Positions 43,109 through 52,182 are shown, counted from the stretch's first letter. The stretch: DNA of 64,000 nt from Actinopolyspora alba (GCF_900112765.1 NZ_FOMZ01000005.1:236119-300118); one strand, 5' to 3'. Made by a program: numbers and translations. Notes: generated by a model not told the origin, from the sequence alone.

Positions 43109-44137
43109 ATGGTGCTGGCGAACAGCGTCATCTACGTGAACGGCAGATCGCGGCAGCGCTGCGGGACGATCGAGCAAACGCTGCACGAACTGCGGTGCGG
43201 CTCCGACTCCGACCACACTTTCGGATGGATCGATCTGTCCGAACCGGACGGGGACGAGCTGACGAGACTGGGAACCGAGTTCGAACTGCACCACCTGGCG
43301 CTGGAGGACGCCACGGTCGCGCACCAGCGGCCGAAGCTCGACCGCTACGGCGAGACGCTGTTCATGGTGCTGCGTTCCGCGCTGTACGAGGAAGCGACCG
43401 AGAACGTGGCGCTCGGCGAGGTGCACGCGTTCATCGGCTCGGACTTCGTCATCACCTCGCGGCAGAGCGACCGACCCGACCTCGACGCGGTGCGAGAACG
43501 ACTGGAGAACCAGCCTGAGCTGCTGGCGCACGGCCCGCCCGCCGTGCTCTACGCCCTCGTGGACCGGGTGGTGGACGACTTCCTGCCGGTCGAGCGCGGG
43601 GTGCAGAACGACCTGGACGAGATCGAGACCGAGGTGTTCGGCGGCGAGTCCACAGTGTCCAAACGGATCTACCGGCTCTCCCGCGAGGTGATCGAGTTCC
43701 AGCGGGCGACCGGCCCGCTCATGGAAGTGCTGGACGGCATGGAGCAGACGTTCCACGAGTTGCGCGACGGCGTGGAGCTGAACCGCCACCTGCGGGACGT
43801 CCGGGACCACGCGGCGGACGTGGCGGAGCGCGTCGAGTCGCACCGGCAACTGCTGGCGAACATCCTGCTGGTGAACTCCTCGCTGCACTCGCAACGCCAG
43901 AACGAGCAGGCCACCAGGCTCACCGAGACGAGCCTGCGGCAGAACGAGCAAGTGAAGCGCATCTCCTCCTGGGCGGCGATCCTGTTCACTCCCACGCTGG
44001 TGGGGACGGTCTACGGCATGAACTTCACGCACATGCCGGAGCTGGACTGGCCGTCGGGATACCCGCTGTCGCTGCTGCTGATGCTGCTGGTCGCGGTGAC
44101 GCTGTACGCGGTGTTCCGGAGACGTGACTGGTTGTGA
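43109..44137 (+). CDS. corA: CorA family magnesium/divalent cation transporter
   Basis: The 342-residue protein has the long helical cytoplasmic domain (DRYGETLFMVLRSALY, VDDFLPVERGVQNDLDEIE, the long stalk helix with LLANILLVNSSLHSQRQNEQ) and two C-terminal transmembrane helices, the first ending in the YGMNF signature of the pore entrance and the second GYPLSLLLMLLVAVTLYAVF. It takes up Mg2+ or other divalent cations as a pentamer. GGAGG precedes the ATG by seven bases. It follows the PP2C-like gene by 37 bases. Confidence 0.92.
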   Translation: MVLANSVIYVNGRSRQRCGTIEQTLHELRCGSDSDHTFGWIDLSEPDGDELTRLGTEFELHHLALEDATVAHQRPKLDRYGETLFMVLRSALYEEATENVALGEVHAFIGSDFVITSRQSDRPDLDAVRERLENQPELLAHGPPAVLYALVDRVVDDFLPVERGVQNDLDEIETEVFGGESTVSKRIYRLSREVIEFQRATGPLMEVLDGMEQTFHELRDGVELNRHLRDVRDHAADVAERVESHRQLLANILLVNSSLHSQRQNEQATRLTETSLRQNEQVKRISSWAAILFTPTLVGTVYGMNFTHMPELDWPSGYPLSLLLMLLVAVTLYAVFRRRDWL

Positions 44138-44204
44138 CCAACGGAATCCACTCCAAAAAAGATCTCTTCCCCTAGAGACATCCGCGGCACTGTTTAGTAA
44201 CCTG

Positions 44205-44297
44205 GGCGACGTCCACCTGACCCCCAGGGGTGGACTTGGCGCCCCCGCACTCCCGGTGACCCCCAGGCCGGTTGAGAGCGGGGGCGCACCTTTCGGT
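44205..44297 (+). ncRNA. putative 6C-like small RNA with two C-loop hairpins
   Basis: Two stem-loops carry the same loop sequence TGACCCCCAGG: hairpin 1 (GTCCACC/GGTGGAC, 44211-44235) and hairpin 2 (GCGCCCCCGC/GCGGGGGCGC, 44239-44287, with an inner CCGG stem), followed by CACCTTTCGG. A possible -10 box TAACCT lies at 44198. Two hairpins with C-rich terminal loops are the hallmark of the actinobacterial 6C RNA, which represses mRNAs by pairing with G-rich start regions. The C runs here are five long, so the family assignment needs a covariance model. Confidence 0.5.
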
Positions 44298-44536
44298 CGT
44301 GTGTCACCTTTCCGGCTGACTCGTGCCGCGAGCTCCCGATTCGCCGAGTGCGGCCGGGCGACTCGTGCGATGCTCCGATTCGAGGGGCCGCCACGCATCG
44401 GGGACAGGGGCGAACAGTGGTGCGGCCGCCCGCACCGGCACCCGCTCACTGCTCCGTTCGGGTGAAAAAGCGGAACCAAACCCGAGAGCTAATCGTCAGT
44501 AATAAAAGCCGGAGGTTTTTCACACGGAGGCACGCC

Positions 44537-44764
44537 ATGAACCTGCACGCCCGCATCGAACTGTACGGCGGCCCTGAGGACGGCCGCGAGATCACGCTTC
44601 CCGTCAGCGGCGAGGGTGAGCCGCTGTCCCCACTCCCCGTACCGCGTGCCTCGGAGGAGAACGAAGGCGTCGCCTGGTACGAGCGGGACCAGCACATGGG
44701 GCGGGGATTCTGGGTCTACAAGTACGCCGACTCGCAGTCGGCGGAGTACCCCCGGGCGGGCTGA
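44537..44764 (+). CDS. small hypothetical protein
   Basis: A 75-residue protein with a perfect-looking ribosome binding site (CGGAGG, six bases ahead of the ATG). It begins MNLHARIELYGGPEDGREIT, a block seen in small proteins of actinomycetes and their phages that starts VELYGGPxDG. The end FWVYKYADSQSAEYPRAG has several aromatics. No membrane helix or known motif is present. Function is unknown. Confidence 0.7.
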   Translation: MNLHARIELYGGPEDGREITLPVSGEGEPLSPLPVPRASEENEGVAWYERDQHMGRGFWVYKYADSQSAEYPRAG

Positions 44765-44962
44765 CCGCGCTCCGCCGAGCCGGGCGCCGGGAACGCTCGC
44801 CGCGGGAACCACCCGCCCGCGAGCCGGAGGCCACGACGTGGCGCCGCGTCGGACAACGGCGTCGGACAGCGGTGTCGGGTGGCGGTGGCACGAGCGTTCA
44901 CCCGTAGTCCACCCGCCGCTCACAGTCCTGATCACCGGCGGACACGGCCGCACCGCACGGTT

Positions 44963-44982
44963 GTTCGGAAACATTTCCGAAC
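44963..44982. promoter_or_regulatory. 20-base palindrome immediately upstream of the phytase gene
   Basis: GTTCGGAAA-CA-TTTCCGAAC is a perfect inverted repeat with nine-base arms. It ends four bases before the ribosome binding site (TAGGAGC) of the phytase gene and would block translation or transcription if bound. The GAAA-N-TTTC core resembles operators of LacI-type repressors of secreted hydrolases. Confidence 0.6.
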
Positions 44983-44995
44983 GTAGGAGCATTCC

Positions 44996-46381
44996 GTGCT
45001 CGGAACCAGCGCTCGCCGCTCCCTCGCGACCCTGACCGCCGCTTTCGCAGTGATCGGCGCTGCCGCGCCCGCCCAGGCGTCGCACGACGACTCCACCGAG
45101 CCGCTCACGCTCGAACCCGAGGGCGAGACCCCGACCCTGTTCGACGACGCGACCGGCGGCAACGCCAACGCGGACGATCCGGCCATCTGGCGCGACCCGG
45201 CCGCCCCCGAACGCAGCCTCGTCATCGCCACCGCCAAGGAGGGCGGGCTGCGGGTGTACGACCTCGACGCCCGTCCGGTGCAGTCGATCCCCGCGCCGGA
45301 ACCGCCCACGCCGGACGACGCGCCGGGCAGGTTCAACAATGTGGACATCGTTACCGACTCGGGGCTCTCGCGCGGCGACGAGTCACCCGATGAGGACTAC
45401 GCCGTGGTCAGCGACCGCGGCCGGGACCGCCTGCGCGTGTACCGCATCGACCCCGACGCGCGGCGGGGACCACTCGTCGACGTCACGGCCTCCGGTGTCG
45501 AACCGATCTTCGCGGCCGACCAGGCGGAGATCAACGAGGAGCGCACCGCCTACGGACTGACCACCTGGACCGACGAGCGCAGTGGCCGTTCCTACGCGCT
45601 GGTCAGCGGGAGCGGACGCACCGAGATCGCACTGCTGGAACTGACCCTCAGTCCAGAGGGGACGGTTGGCTACCGGGAGGTCCGTTCCGTGCGGCTGCCC
45701 TCGACCTTCCGGCTGCCGGACGGCGCCTCGTGGTCGCCGTGCGGTGACCCAGGGGAACTGCCGCAGGTGGAGGGCATGGTCGTGGACCCGGCCGACGGAA
45801 CGCTCTACGCGGGCCAGGAAACGGTCGGGCTGTGGCGCATGCGCGCCGACCTGCGGGGCGCTCCGAGGCTGATCGACAGGGTGCGCGGCTTCGGGGTTCC
45901 GGCCACCTACGATCCCGCCACCGACGAGTGCGTCGCCGGGGAGGACCCCGGATTCGGCGGCGAGCACCTGACCGCCGACGTGGAGGGGCTGGCGCTGCTC
46001 GGTGGGGCTCACGGGAGCGGCTACGTGATCGCCTCCAGCCAGGGCGACAGCACCTTCCGGCTGTACGAGCGGGGCGACGCCGGTCACGGGTTCCCCGGCC
46101 GTGGGGTCCCAAGTGGTGGATTCCCCGGTCCTGGATTCCCCGGTCGTGCGGAGTACGAGGGCGCGTTCCGGGTCGTCGCCTCCGGTTCGGTCGACGGGTC
46201 CGAGGACTGCGACGGAGTCGCCGTGTTCGACGCCCCGCTCGGTGAGCGGTACGAGGACGGGCTGCTGGTGGTGCAGGACGGCCACGACTCGCCCGGTGAC
46301 GGCGATCGCGAGGCCACCAACCTCAAGTTCGTCGACCTCGGCGAACTCACCGAGGGACTCGACGACCGGTTCGACGACTGA
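44996..46381 (+). CDS. secreted beta-propeller phytase
   Basis: The 461-residue protein has a signal peptide of about 28 residues (SARRSLATLTAAFAVIGAAA, APAQAS) and the six-bladed propeller of 3-phytases: DDPAIWRDP, GLRVYDLD, VSDRGRDRLRVYRID, VEGMVVDPADGTLYAGQE and GYVIASSQGDSTFRLYER are typical blades with acidic calcium-binding loops. It releases phosphate from phytate outside the cell, fitting the phosphate regulators upstream in this window. An insertion GFPGRGVPSGGFPGPGFPG near residue 368 interrupts the last blade with a Gly/Pro repeat. GTG 44996 follows TAGGAGC. Confidence 0.9.
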   Translation: MLGTSARRSLATLTAAFAVIGAAAPAQASHDDSTEPLTLEPEGETPTLFDDATGGNANADDPAIWRDPAAPERSLVIATAKEGGLRVYDLDARPVQSIPAPEPPTPDDAPGRFNNVDIVTDSGLSRGDESPDEDYAVVSDRGRDRLRVYRIDPDARRGPLVDVTASGVEPIFAADQAEINEERTAYGLTTWTDERSGRSYALVSGSGRTEIALLELTLSPEGTVGYREVRSVRLPSTFRLPDGASWSPCGDPGELPQVEGMVVDPADGTLYAGQETVGLWRMRADLRGAPRLIDRVRGFGVPATYDPATDECVAGEDPGFGGEHLTADVEGLALLGGAHGSGYVIASSQGDSTFRLYERGDAGHGFPGRGVPSGGFPGPGFPGRAEYEGAFRVVASGSVDGSEDCDGVAVFDAPLGERYEDGLLVVQDGHDSPGDGDREATNLKFVDLGELTEGLDDRFDD

Positions 46382-46491
46382 CCGGGGTTCTACGGTCGGG
46401 TCGTCGGGACACTCGCTCGGCGGCCCCGTCCGCGCTCGCTCCGGATCACGGCCTCGGGCGGTAACGGTCGCGGTTCACCGGTGGGCCGTCG

Positions 46492-46893
46492 TCAGCGCGC
46501 GAGTACGTCGGTCAGCTCGTAGTGCAGGGTCCTGGTGCGCATGAGCCGGTGGAGGATCGGCACGAGGATGCCGTGCAGCAGGGGATACTTGCGCGTGAGG
46601 AGGTGGGCCGCCGTTCGGGCCTCGGCACCGTCCAGGCGCCGAGCGCGGCCCCACACCTTCGGCCCGGTGGGCTTGCCCAGCCACGTCGAGGGACAGAACC
46701 ACACCTCCGGGAAGTTCCGCAGCCGGTTGTGCTTGCCCGACTTGCCGTAGGTACGGATGTAGGCGCGGTCGCCGCGCACGACGATGTTGACGGGGGTGTC
46801 GACCCAGCTCCCGTCGCGTTTCCTGGTCCGCAGTAGGACCGTCCCCTGCCGGACGAACGGGCGCAGCACCGCGGGCACCGATGTCTCGGTCAT
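46492..46893 (-). CDS. PPOX-class F420-dependent oxidoreductase-like protein
   Basis: The 133-residue protein has the split barrel of the FMN/F420-binding flavin reductase-like group: GTVLLRTRKRDGSWVDTPVN, DRAYIRTYGKSGKHNRLRN and WFCPSTWLGKPTGP (barrel strands). It is close to actinobacterial F420 oxidoreductases that reduce quinones or lipids. ATG 46893 follows AAAGGTGGG. No cofactor-biosynthesis genes are near. Confidence 0.82.
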   Translation of the reverse strand: MTETSVPAVLRPFVRQGTVLLRTRKRDGSWVDTPVNIVVRGDRAYIRTYGKSGKHNRLRNFPEVWFCPSTWLGKPTGPKVWGRARRLDGAEARTAAHLLTRKYPLLHGILVPILHRLMRTRTLHYELTDVLAR

Positions 46894-47043
46894 GATGCCC
46901 ACCTTTCGAGCGGGAAAGCGGCTCGTCGCCCAGTCTCACGCGCGACCGGCAGCGCGGCCACCGTACGCACGATGGCAGGATCCTGGTGCATCCGGGCAGT
47001 CCTGCCACTTGGTTCCGCCTCGTCGCTTCGGAAGCATGGGGAC

Positions 47044-47661
47044 ATGAGCGAGACGCACGGTGGAACCACCGAGACCCGGCACATCGGAATCCTGCTGTTC
47101 GACGGGATGGAGGAGCTCGACGCGGTCGGCCCCTGGGAGGTCTTCGCGTGGTGGACCAGGCACTTTCCCGAGGACGGTTACGCCGTGACCACGTTCTCGC
47201 ACGACGGTGCGGCGGTGAACTGCGAGAAGGGACTCGTCGTCGAGGCGCACCACAGCATGACCACGGTGCCCGAGCTGGAGGTGCTGCTGCACCCCGGTGG
47301 CGACGGCACACAGCGGCTGAGCGGCGATGCGGGGCATCTGCGGTGGCTGCGCGAGCAACGCGAGCGGGGGTCGCTGCTGACGAGCGTGTGCACCGGTTCA
47401 CTGGTTCTCGCCGCGGGCGGTCTGCTGCGGGGACGGGCGGCCACCAGCAACCGCTCCGCGCTCGAACGGCTGAGCGGTCTGGACCCGACCGTCGCGGTGC
47501 ACGGCGGGGTGCCGTACGTCGACGACGGCGATGTGGTCACCTCCGCCGGTATCGCGGCGGGCATCGAGATGGCGCTGCACCTCGTCGGACGCCTCGCGGG
47601 TGTCGAGCGGGCGCGCCAGGTCCGCGAGGGCATCGAGTACGCCCCGACACCGACCGGCTGA
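47044..47661 (+). CDS. DJ-1/PfpI family protein (isonitrile hydratase-like)
   Basis: The 205-residue protein has the class I glutamine amidotransferase-like fold with nucleophile C116 in SVCTGSLVLAAGGLL, the acidic residue of LLFDGMEELDAVGPWEVF at the start, and SAGIAAGIEMALHLVGRLAG typical of the AraC-associated and isonitrile hydratase branch. It lacks a DNA-binding domain. The reaction could be hydration of isonitriles or deglycation; specificity is not predicted. It diverges from the F420-type gene. Confidence 0.84.
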   Translation: MSETHGGTTETRHIGILLFDGMEELDAVGPWEVFAWWTRHFPEDGYAVTTFSHDGAAVNCEKGLVVEAHHSMTTVPELEVLLHPGGDGTQRLSGDAGHLRWLREQRERGSLLTSVCTGSLVLAAGGLLRGRAATSNRSALERLSGLDPTVAVHGGVPYVDDGDVVTSAGIAAGIEMALHLVGRLAGVERARQVREGIEYAPTPTG

Positions 47662-47680
47662 CGCACCGGCGGGATCCCGA

Positions 47681-47897
47681 CAGCCGCAGGCACCGGTGCT
47701 CGTGGAAGGAGGGCTCCCGGATCGTGCGGACGTATCCCAGCTCCGCCGGCGCGGAGACGTACGCCCGCTCGCCCGGGGGTCGGCCGCGGTGAGGTCGATG
47801 TCGATGACGTCCTTGGCCGCGAGTCCCTCCACCGCCGTGGAACCGACGTGCTCGATGCCGAGCGATGCTTCGCCGAGAGTCCTGGCGATGTCGGTGG
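47681..47897 (-). pseudogene. fragment of a GrpB (UPF0157) family gene, frameshifted
   Basis: On the minus strand the fragment gives RTLGEASLGIEHVGSTAVEG, then LAAKDVIDIDLTAADPRA in one frame, then AYVSAPAELGYVRTIREPSF and HEHRCL in another. Together they match the GrpB core, with the shift in a GACCCCCGGGCG run near 47771-47785. Both the N-terminal start and the remaining C-terminal half are missing. The gene is dead. Confidence 0.75.
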
Positions 47898-48093
47898 CGG
47901 TTCCACCTCGGTCTCTGACGCCGAGCCGGGCATTTCACTACACTGCGAGCAACCACGACAACCAGCCGTGTCGCGCCGCCCCGTCGAATCCGGTCTCGAA
48001 CGATTCCACCACTCGAAACGACTGTCGGAGACAGCGACGGTTCCGTAGTCCTCCGTGATGAGCGGCAGTGCAGAGTTGGCCGAGGAGCCCTGT

Positions 48094-49329
48094 ATGACCA
48101 CACCAGACACCACGATCACCGTCGGCAGCCCGGAATTTGTCGCCGATCCGCACGCGCACTACGCGTGGCTGCGTACGAACGCACCGGTCCACAGAGGTCG
48201 GATGGCCTACATGGGTGATCAGGACGTGTGGCTGGTCTCCCGCTACGAGGATTGCCGCCTGATGCTGGCCGATGACCGGTTCCTGCGTTCCCCGGAAGGG
48301 CAGGGACCGGCGATGCTCGCGGGGTTTCCGGACTCGGTCCGCGAACCGATACGGCTGATGACTACCAGCAACATGATCCTGATGGACGACCCGGCGCATC
48401 GACGCCTGCGCAAGCTGGTTGCCAAACCCTTCACCCCCCGAGCGATCGAGCGAATCAGCGGGCGAGTCGACGAGCTGTCGCACGGGCTGCTCGACGAGCT
48501 GGAACCCCTTGGTCGAGTCGAGCTGCGCGAGCGGTTCGCGCTGCCCGTCCCCGCTACGGTGATCAACGAGATGGTCGGAGTGCCGCACGCCGACCGGGAG
48601 CGTTTCGGTCGGGGAATGAATGCCCTCGTGACGGGCATGGCGCGGCTCGGCCAGGAGAGTTGGGCCCGGGAGATGAACGCCCTGACCGAGCTCGTGCGCG
48701 AGCTGATCGAGCACAAGCGATCCGAACCCGGCGAGGACATCCTGACCGGTCTGATCCAGGCCGAGGAGGACGGAGAGCGCCTCTCCGAAGACGAACTGGT
48801 CGCGATGGTCTTCCTACTGGTCACCGCGGGTTACGAGACCACGTACAACCTGATCACCAACGCGGTGCTCACGCTGTTGGATCACCCCGACCAGCTCGCG
48901 CGGCTGCGCGCCGCACCCGACGACGAAGCGCTGTGGCGGAGCGCCGTGGAGGAACTCGTGCGCTACGGCGGGCCGATCGGCGGAACCAAACCATCCACCA
49001 CCGTCGAGGACGTCACCTGGCACGACACGACGATCCCGGCCGGTGCGACGGTGATTCCCGTGTTGGCCGCGGCCAACCGGGATCCCGCCGCGTTCGACGA
49101 TCCGGACACCTTCGACATCGACCGCCACCCCAACGCCCACCTCGGATTCGGCCACGGAGTGCACTTCTGCCTCGGCGCCAACCTGGCCCGCATGGAAACC
49201 CGCGTCGCACTGCGGGCGCTCGTCCGCCGCAACCCGAACCTGCGGCTGGCAACCGACCGCTCCGAACTCGCACTCGAACCGATGCCGTTCTGGACACGCT
49301 ACGAGGAGCTGCCCGTTCACCTCGGCTGA
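48094..49329 (+). CDS. cytochrome P450
   Basis: The 411-residue bacterial class I P450 has the oxygen-activation helix TAGYETTYNLI, the EELVRY ExxR motif and the heme loop FGHGVHFCLG with axial ligand Cys359. Length and the short N-terminus show a soluble enzyme that depends on a ferredoxin and reductase. None is encoded nearby, and no biosynthetic genes surround it, so the substrate is open. ATG 48094 follows GAGGAG. Confidence 0.93.
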   Translation: MTTPDTTITVGSPEFVADPHAHYAWLRTNAPVHRGRMAYMGDQDVWLVSRYEDCRLMLADDRFLRSPEGQGPAMLAGFPDSVREPIRLMTTSNMILMDDPAHRRLRKLVAKPFTPRAIERISGRVDELSHGLLDELEPLGRVELRERFALPVPATVINEMVGVPHADRERFGRGMNALVTGMARLGQESWAREMNALTELVRELIEHKRSEPGEDILTGLIQAEEDGERLSEDELVAMVFLLVTAGYETTYNLITNAVLTLLDHPDQLARLRAAPDDEALWRSAVEELVRYGGPIGGTKPSTTVEDVTWHDTTIPAGATVIPVLAAANRDPAAFDDPDTFDIDRHPNAHLGFGHGVHFCLGANLARMETRVALRALVRRNPNLRLATDRSELALEPMPFWTRYEELPVHLG

Positions 49330-49399
49330 CACTCGGAAACAGCGACTGGCGCGGACTCCGCTACCGGCGCGGTGCGGTAGCGGGCACGACGTCGGCGCG

Positions 49400-49816
49400 C
49401 TACGCCTCGATACCTCGGTAGGTACCGAAGGTCCACAGGTTTCCCTCCGGATCCCGCACCGTGAGCGCGTACGATCCGACTCCCGAACCGAACTCGGTGT
49501 GGTGCGGCGCCTCGACGACGTCGCCTCCTGCCTCCTTCACTCGGGAGTGGACGGCGTCCACGTCCTCGGTGGCGATGTAGACGGCGCTGCTCCCGGCTCG
49601 CATCCGGCCGTGCACGCCGTCGGTGTGCTTCGTCGATCCGAAGACCAGCGCACCACCGCCGGGCCGACGCAGCTCGGCGTGCACGATGTCGTTCTCGTCG
49701 TCCGACACCGCGAGCACCTCGTGGAATCCCAGGACATCGACGAGAAAACATAGCGCGGCGCGCGTGTCGTCGTAGTGCAGGATCGGCCAGACCGAGGACG
49801 CCGAGCTGTCAGTCAT
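49400..49816 (-). CDS. VOC (glyoxalase/bleomycin resistance-like) family protein
   Basis: The 138-residue protein has WPILHYDDTRAALCFLVDVLG, AELRRPGGGALVFGS, then AVYIATEDVDAVHSRVKEAG and TVRDPEGNLWTFGTYRG, the classic two-module VOC pattern with the terminal Glu/Asp of DPEGN. It likely sequesters or modifies a small molecule. ATG 49816 follows TTGGGG. It converges with the P450 gene over a 70-base gap. Confidence 0.86.
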   Translation of the reverse strand: MTDSSASSVWPILHYDDTRAALCFLVDVLGFHEVLAVSDDENDIVHAELRRPGGGALVFGSTKHTDGVHGRMRAGSSAVYIATEDVDAVHSRVKEAGGDVVEAPHHTEFGSGVGSYALTVRDPEGNLWTFGTYRGIEA

Positions 49817-50147
49817 GGCCCCAACATAGCGGTGTTTCCTGGGCGGAAGCACGAGCACGGCCCCACTACGGATTCGGCGGGGTCCGCACCGGGTGCGGTT
49901 GCTTCCTGTTCCGTTTCCGAGGTGGCTTACTCTTCACGCACGAACTCGCCCCAGCGTCCCGACACCGGCCCGGGCGGTCCGTGAACACGCGGAATCAGTC
50001 TCGATGCCGTGGCGGGGAGATGGCGTTCGCGGTCGGTCCACTGGTGGCAGGGCTGCCAGCAGTGGCAGTCAACCTTCTCGCGTCACTTCACCTGCCCGCC
50101 GGCTGCGTCGTCGCTACGACGATGTTCGTGACCAGTCCGCTCACCAG
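49817..50147. other. intergenic stretch, no clear gene
   Basis: A plus-strand frame beginning MAFAVGPLVAGLPAVAVNLL near 50019 looks hydrophobic but breaks off within 60 residues and has no ribosome binding site that convinces me. Nothing else was found. Confidence 0.3.
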
Positions 50148-50480
50148 TCACAGCTTATCCACCAGGTTCGCGGCCTCCACGAGCGGCGTCCCCGGGACAT
50201 CCCGACGCACCTGACGAACGGCCTGCACTTTTCCTTCGTCGTCACGCAGTCGTCGAATTTTTTCACGATCCAGAGACAGAGCCACATCATCCGACGTCGG
50301 AAATCTCTCGCGGAATTCGGCGTGAATTTTGCGGCGACGAACCGAGGAAACGACGGAGTCCACTACTGTCCACGCCAGCAGGACGCACCCGGCAATAAGG
50401 TGATTTCCCGATACGACGAGTAAAATTCCCACCAGCAGTGCGATGAGGCCAACTATCCACATGACCACGACATTTAGCAC
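50148..50480 (-). CDS. small membrane protein with C-terminal helix
   Basis: The 110-residue protein begins with two hydrophobic helices (VLNVVVMWIVGLIALLVGIL and HLIAGCVLLAWTVVDSVV), followed by a soluble basic/acidic tail (KIHAEFRERFPTSDDVALSL, then REKIRRLRDDEGKVQAV). The tail ends PLVEAANLVDKL, a block like those seen at ribosomal L7/L12-type C-terminal domains that bind partners. GTG 50480 follows GGGGTGG; a TTG at 50525 would add an amphipathic start. Base composition is lower in GC here than around. Function is unknown. Confidence 0.62.
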   Translation of the reverse strand: MLNVVVMWIVGLIALLVGILLVVSGNHLIAGCVLLAWTVVDSVVSSVRRRKIHAEFRERFPTSDDVALSLDREKIRRLRDDEGKVQAVRQVRRDVPGTPLVEAANLVDKL

Positions 50481-50694
50481 GAAACCACCCCGCCATTCAA
50501 TATGAATCTCGCTACCACTGTCCAACCGGGTGATTCACGAAAAAAGCGCGTTTGAACGCTCGCGTATGACCGAGCCGGGAGGAACCGTGGAGACGACAGG
50601 GCCACCGTGATAAAGACGCAGCCACACCGCGTCAACCCCAGCCTGCCATGAAACCACGACGAACCCGTCCGAACACCTCGACGAGGCGAACAAT

Positions 50695-52182
50695 TCAGTT
50701 CCGGTCGAGCAATGCCCTTCGGTGCTGCCAGGCCAGGTTCATCGCGGCCGAGGCTCCGGGCGAGAGTTGGCCCAGCTCGTGAAGACGGCTGATGGTGTTG
50801 GCCTCGAACGGCAGGTGCCGGGCGGGAATGCGGCCCTCGTCGTTGGTGGTGACGGCCGCACCGAACAGCTCGTCGTAGGTGTCGGGCTCGATCACCGCCA
50901 CGGTGAGGATGTCACCGGACAGCGTGAGCGCGTCGAGCGTGACGCCGAGGTAGTAGACCCGAATCCGCCCCTCGCCACGAGCGCGATCCATCCCCGCGAA
51001 CGGTTCGCGGTTCGCGTAGTCGATCGGCCTGCCGCTGCCGTCGTACTCGACGTGCCCGAGCAGCTCCTCGGCGAACTCGCGCTGCGTGTTCCGCCAGATC
51101 GAGAAGTCGTTGCGCACCGCGTCGGGAATGACGCTCGACGGCTGGAAGATGCCCGCGGGCAACAGGTGCGCCATCCCGCCACCACCGGCCACCCGACCGC
51201 CGTCCCGCTGGTGCAGCACCATGCTCGGGCTCTCCCCCGCCCGAATCGTCAACGTGCCGATCGCGCCCAGCAACGGCCGCCGGGACAGGTCGAACGGATC
51301 ACCGACGTGCTTGCGAAACGCCAGCCGCCGCCACGACGCACGACCGACACCGAGGTCACCGTGCCGGTCGCGGACGAGATGATGCGCGGCCATCTCGTGC
51401 CCCAGGGCTTCGTTCGTGTCGATCGAGTCGAAAAACCCCATCGTGCCGAACCGCAATCGCGGGTTCGGCTGCGACAGGTCCAGGGCGGTCAGGCGGAAGC
51501 ACAGCCGGTTCTCGAACAGGCGTGGCGCGGCCAGATCCCGCACCGCGTGGCTGTAGCGGTGGTAGCGCTGCTCGGCTGACGCCAATGGGCGTACGCCCGC
51601 GCTCTGCCGCTCCGAACCATCGACAGCCGGAACCGCGGAGTCGTCCGTGTCGAGTTCGAGCCCCAGCTCCGACAACGGCACCGGGACGCTCGGGAGCCAA
51701 TCCGTTCCGGCAATCACGCCGCTCCCCTCGGAGCCGGGCACCGTCGAATCCGGATAGAGCCGCTCGGCGACGACGGCCAAACCCCGCCGGAACGTGCCCA
51801 GCACCGCACGAGTGTCCTTCCACTCCTGCTGGTCCTTGTCCACGCGCGGATCGACCGTGCCAGGTGAGGCCACCAGGGGCAGCAGTTCCCCGTCACTGGT
51901 GGGAGCGTTGTCGGTAGTCCTACGCGGTCGTTGGAACCCCAACTCATCGGAAGCGCAGTCGAAGAACTCCGCCAACAACCGGCGGTAGAACGGCTGCGGC
52001 CACGCGACTTCGCCACGCTCCCAACGACCCACGGTCTTCTTGGTCACGTTCGGGTACTTCCCGTGTCTCTTCGCGGCCAACGCGTTGAGCGCTTCAGCCA
52101 GATCGTCCTGCGAGAGCCCAGCGTCCTCGCGAAGCCCGATCAGAGCGGAGTTCTGGGTACGTGGTGCGGAAGCCCTGGCCAT
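50695..52182 (-). CDS. large XRE-type regulator with unknown ligand/Nudix-like C-terminal domain
   Basis: A 495-residue protein with a helix-turn-helix at about 10-70 (GLREDAGLSQDDLAEALNAL, then TKKTVGRWERGEV). The middle is unknown, and a C-terminal part contains MAHLLPAGIFQPSS, REFAEELLG and YYLGVTLDALTLSG, features found in proteins annotated as transcriptional regulators with a Nudix-like domain; the REFAEE block resembles the REUXEE part of a Nudix box. It could be a one-component sensor. It diverges from the 143-residue gene at 52420. Three ATGTCCCC phrases lie around its start, possible operator repeats. Confidence 0.75.
   Translation of the reverse strand: MARASAPRTQNSALIGLREDAGLSQDDLAEALNALAAKRHGKYPNVTKKTVGRWERGEVAWPQPFYRRLLAEFFDCASDELGFQRPRRTTDNAPTSDGELLPLVASPGTVDPRVDKDQQEWKDTRAVLGTFRRGLAVVAERLYPDSTVPGSEGSGVIAGTDWLPSVPVPLSELGLELDTDDSAVPAVDGSERQSAGVRPLASAEQRYHRYSHAVRDLAAPRLFENRLCFRLTALDLSQPNPRLRFGTMGFFDSIDTNEALGHEMAAHHLVRDRHGDLGVGRASWRRLAFRKHVGDPFDLSRRPLLGAIGTLTIRAGESPSMVLHQRDGGRVAGGGGMAHLLPAGIFQPSSVIPDAVRNDFSIWRNTQREFAEELLGHVEYDGSGRPIDYANREPFAGMDRARGEGRIRVYYLGVTLDALTLSGDILTVAVIEPDTYDELFGAAVTTNDEGRIPARHLPFEANTISRLHELGQLSPGASAAMNLAWQHRRALLDRN

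Noticed and set aside
48094-49329. Secondary-metabolite cluster around the P450
   Set aside because: No polyketide, NRPS, terpene or tailoring neighbours are present; the P450 stands alone.
49981-50214. Small hydrophobic plus-strand protein at 50.0 kb
   Set aside because: No ribosome binding site, the hydrophobic stretch ends in Ser/Thr-rich sequence, and it overlaps the minus-strand membrane protein gene at its end.
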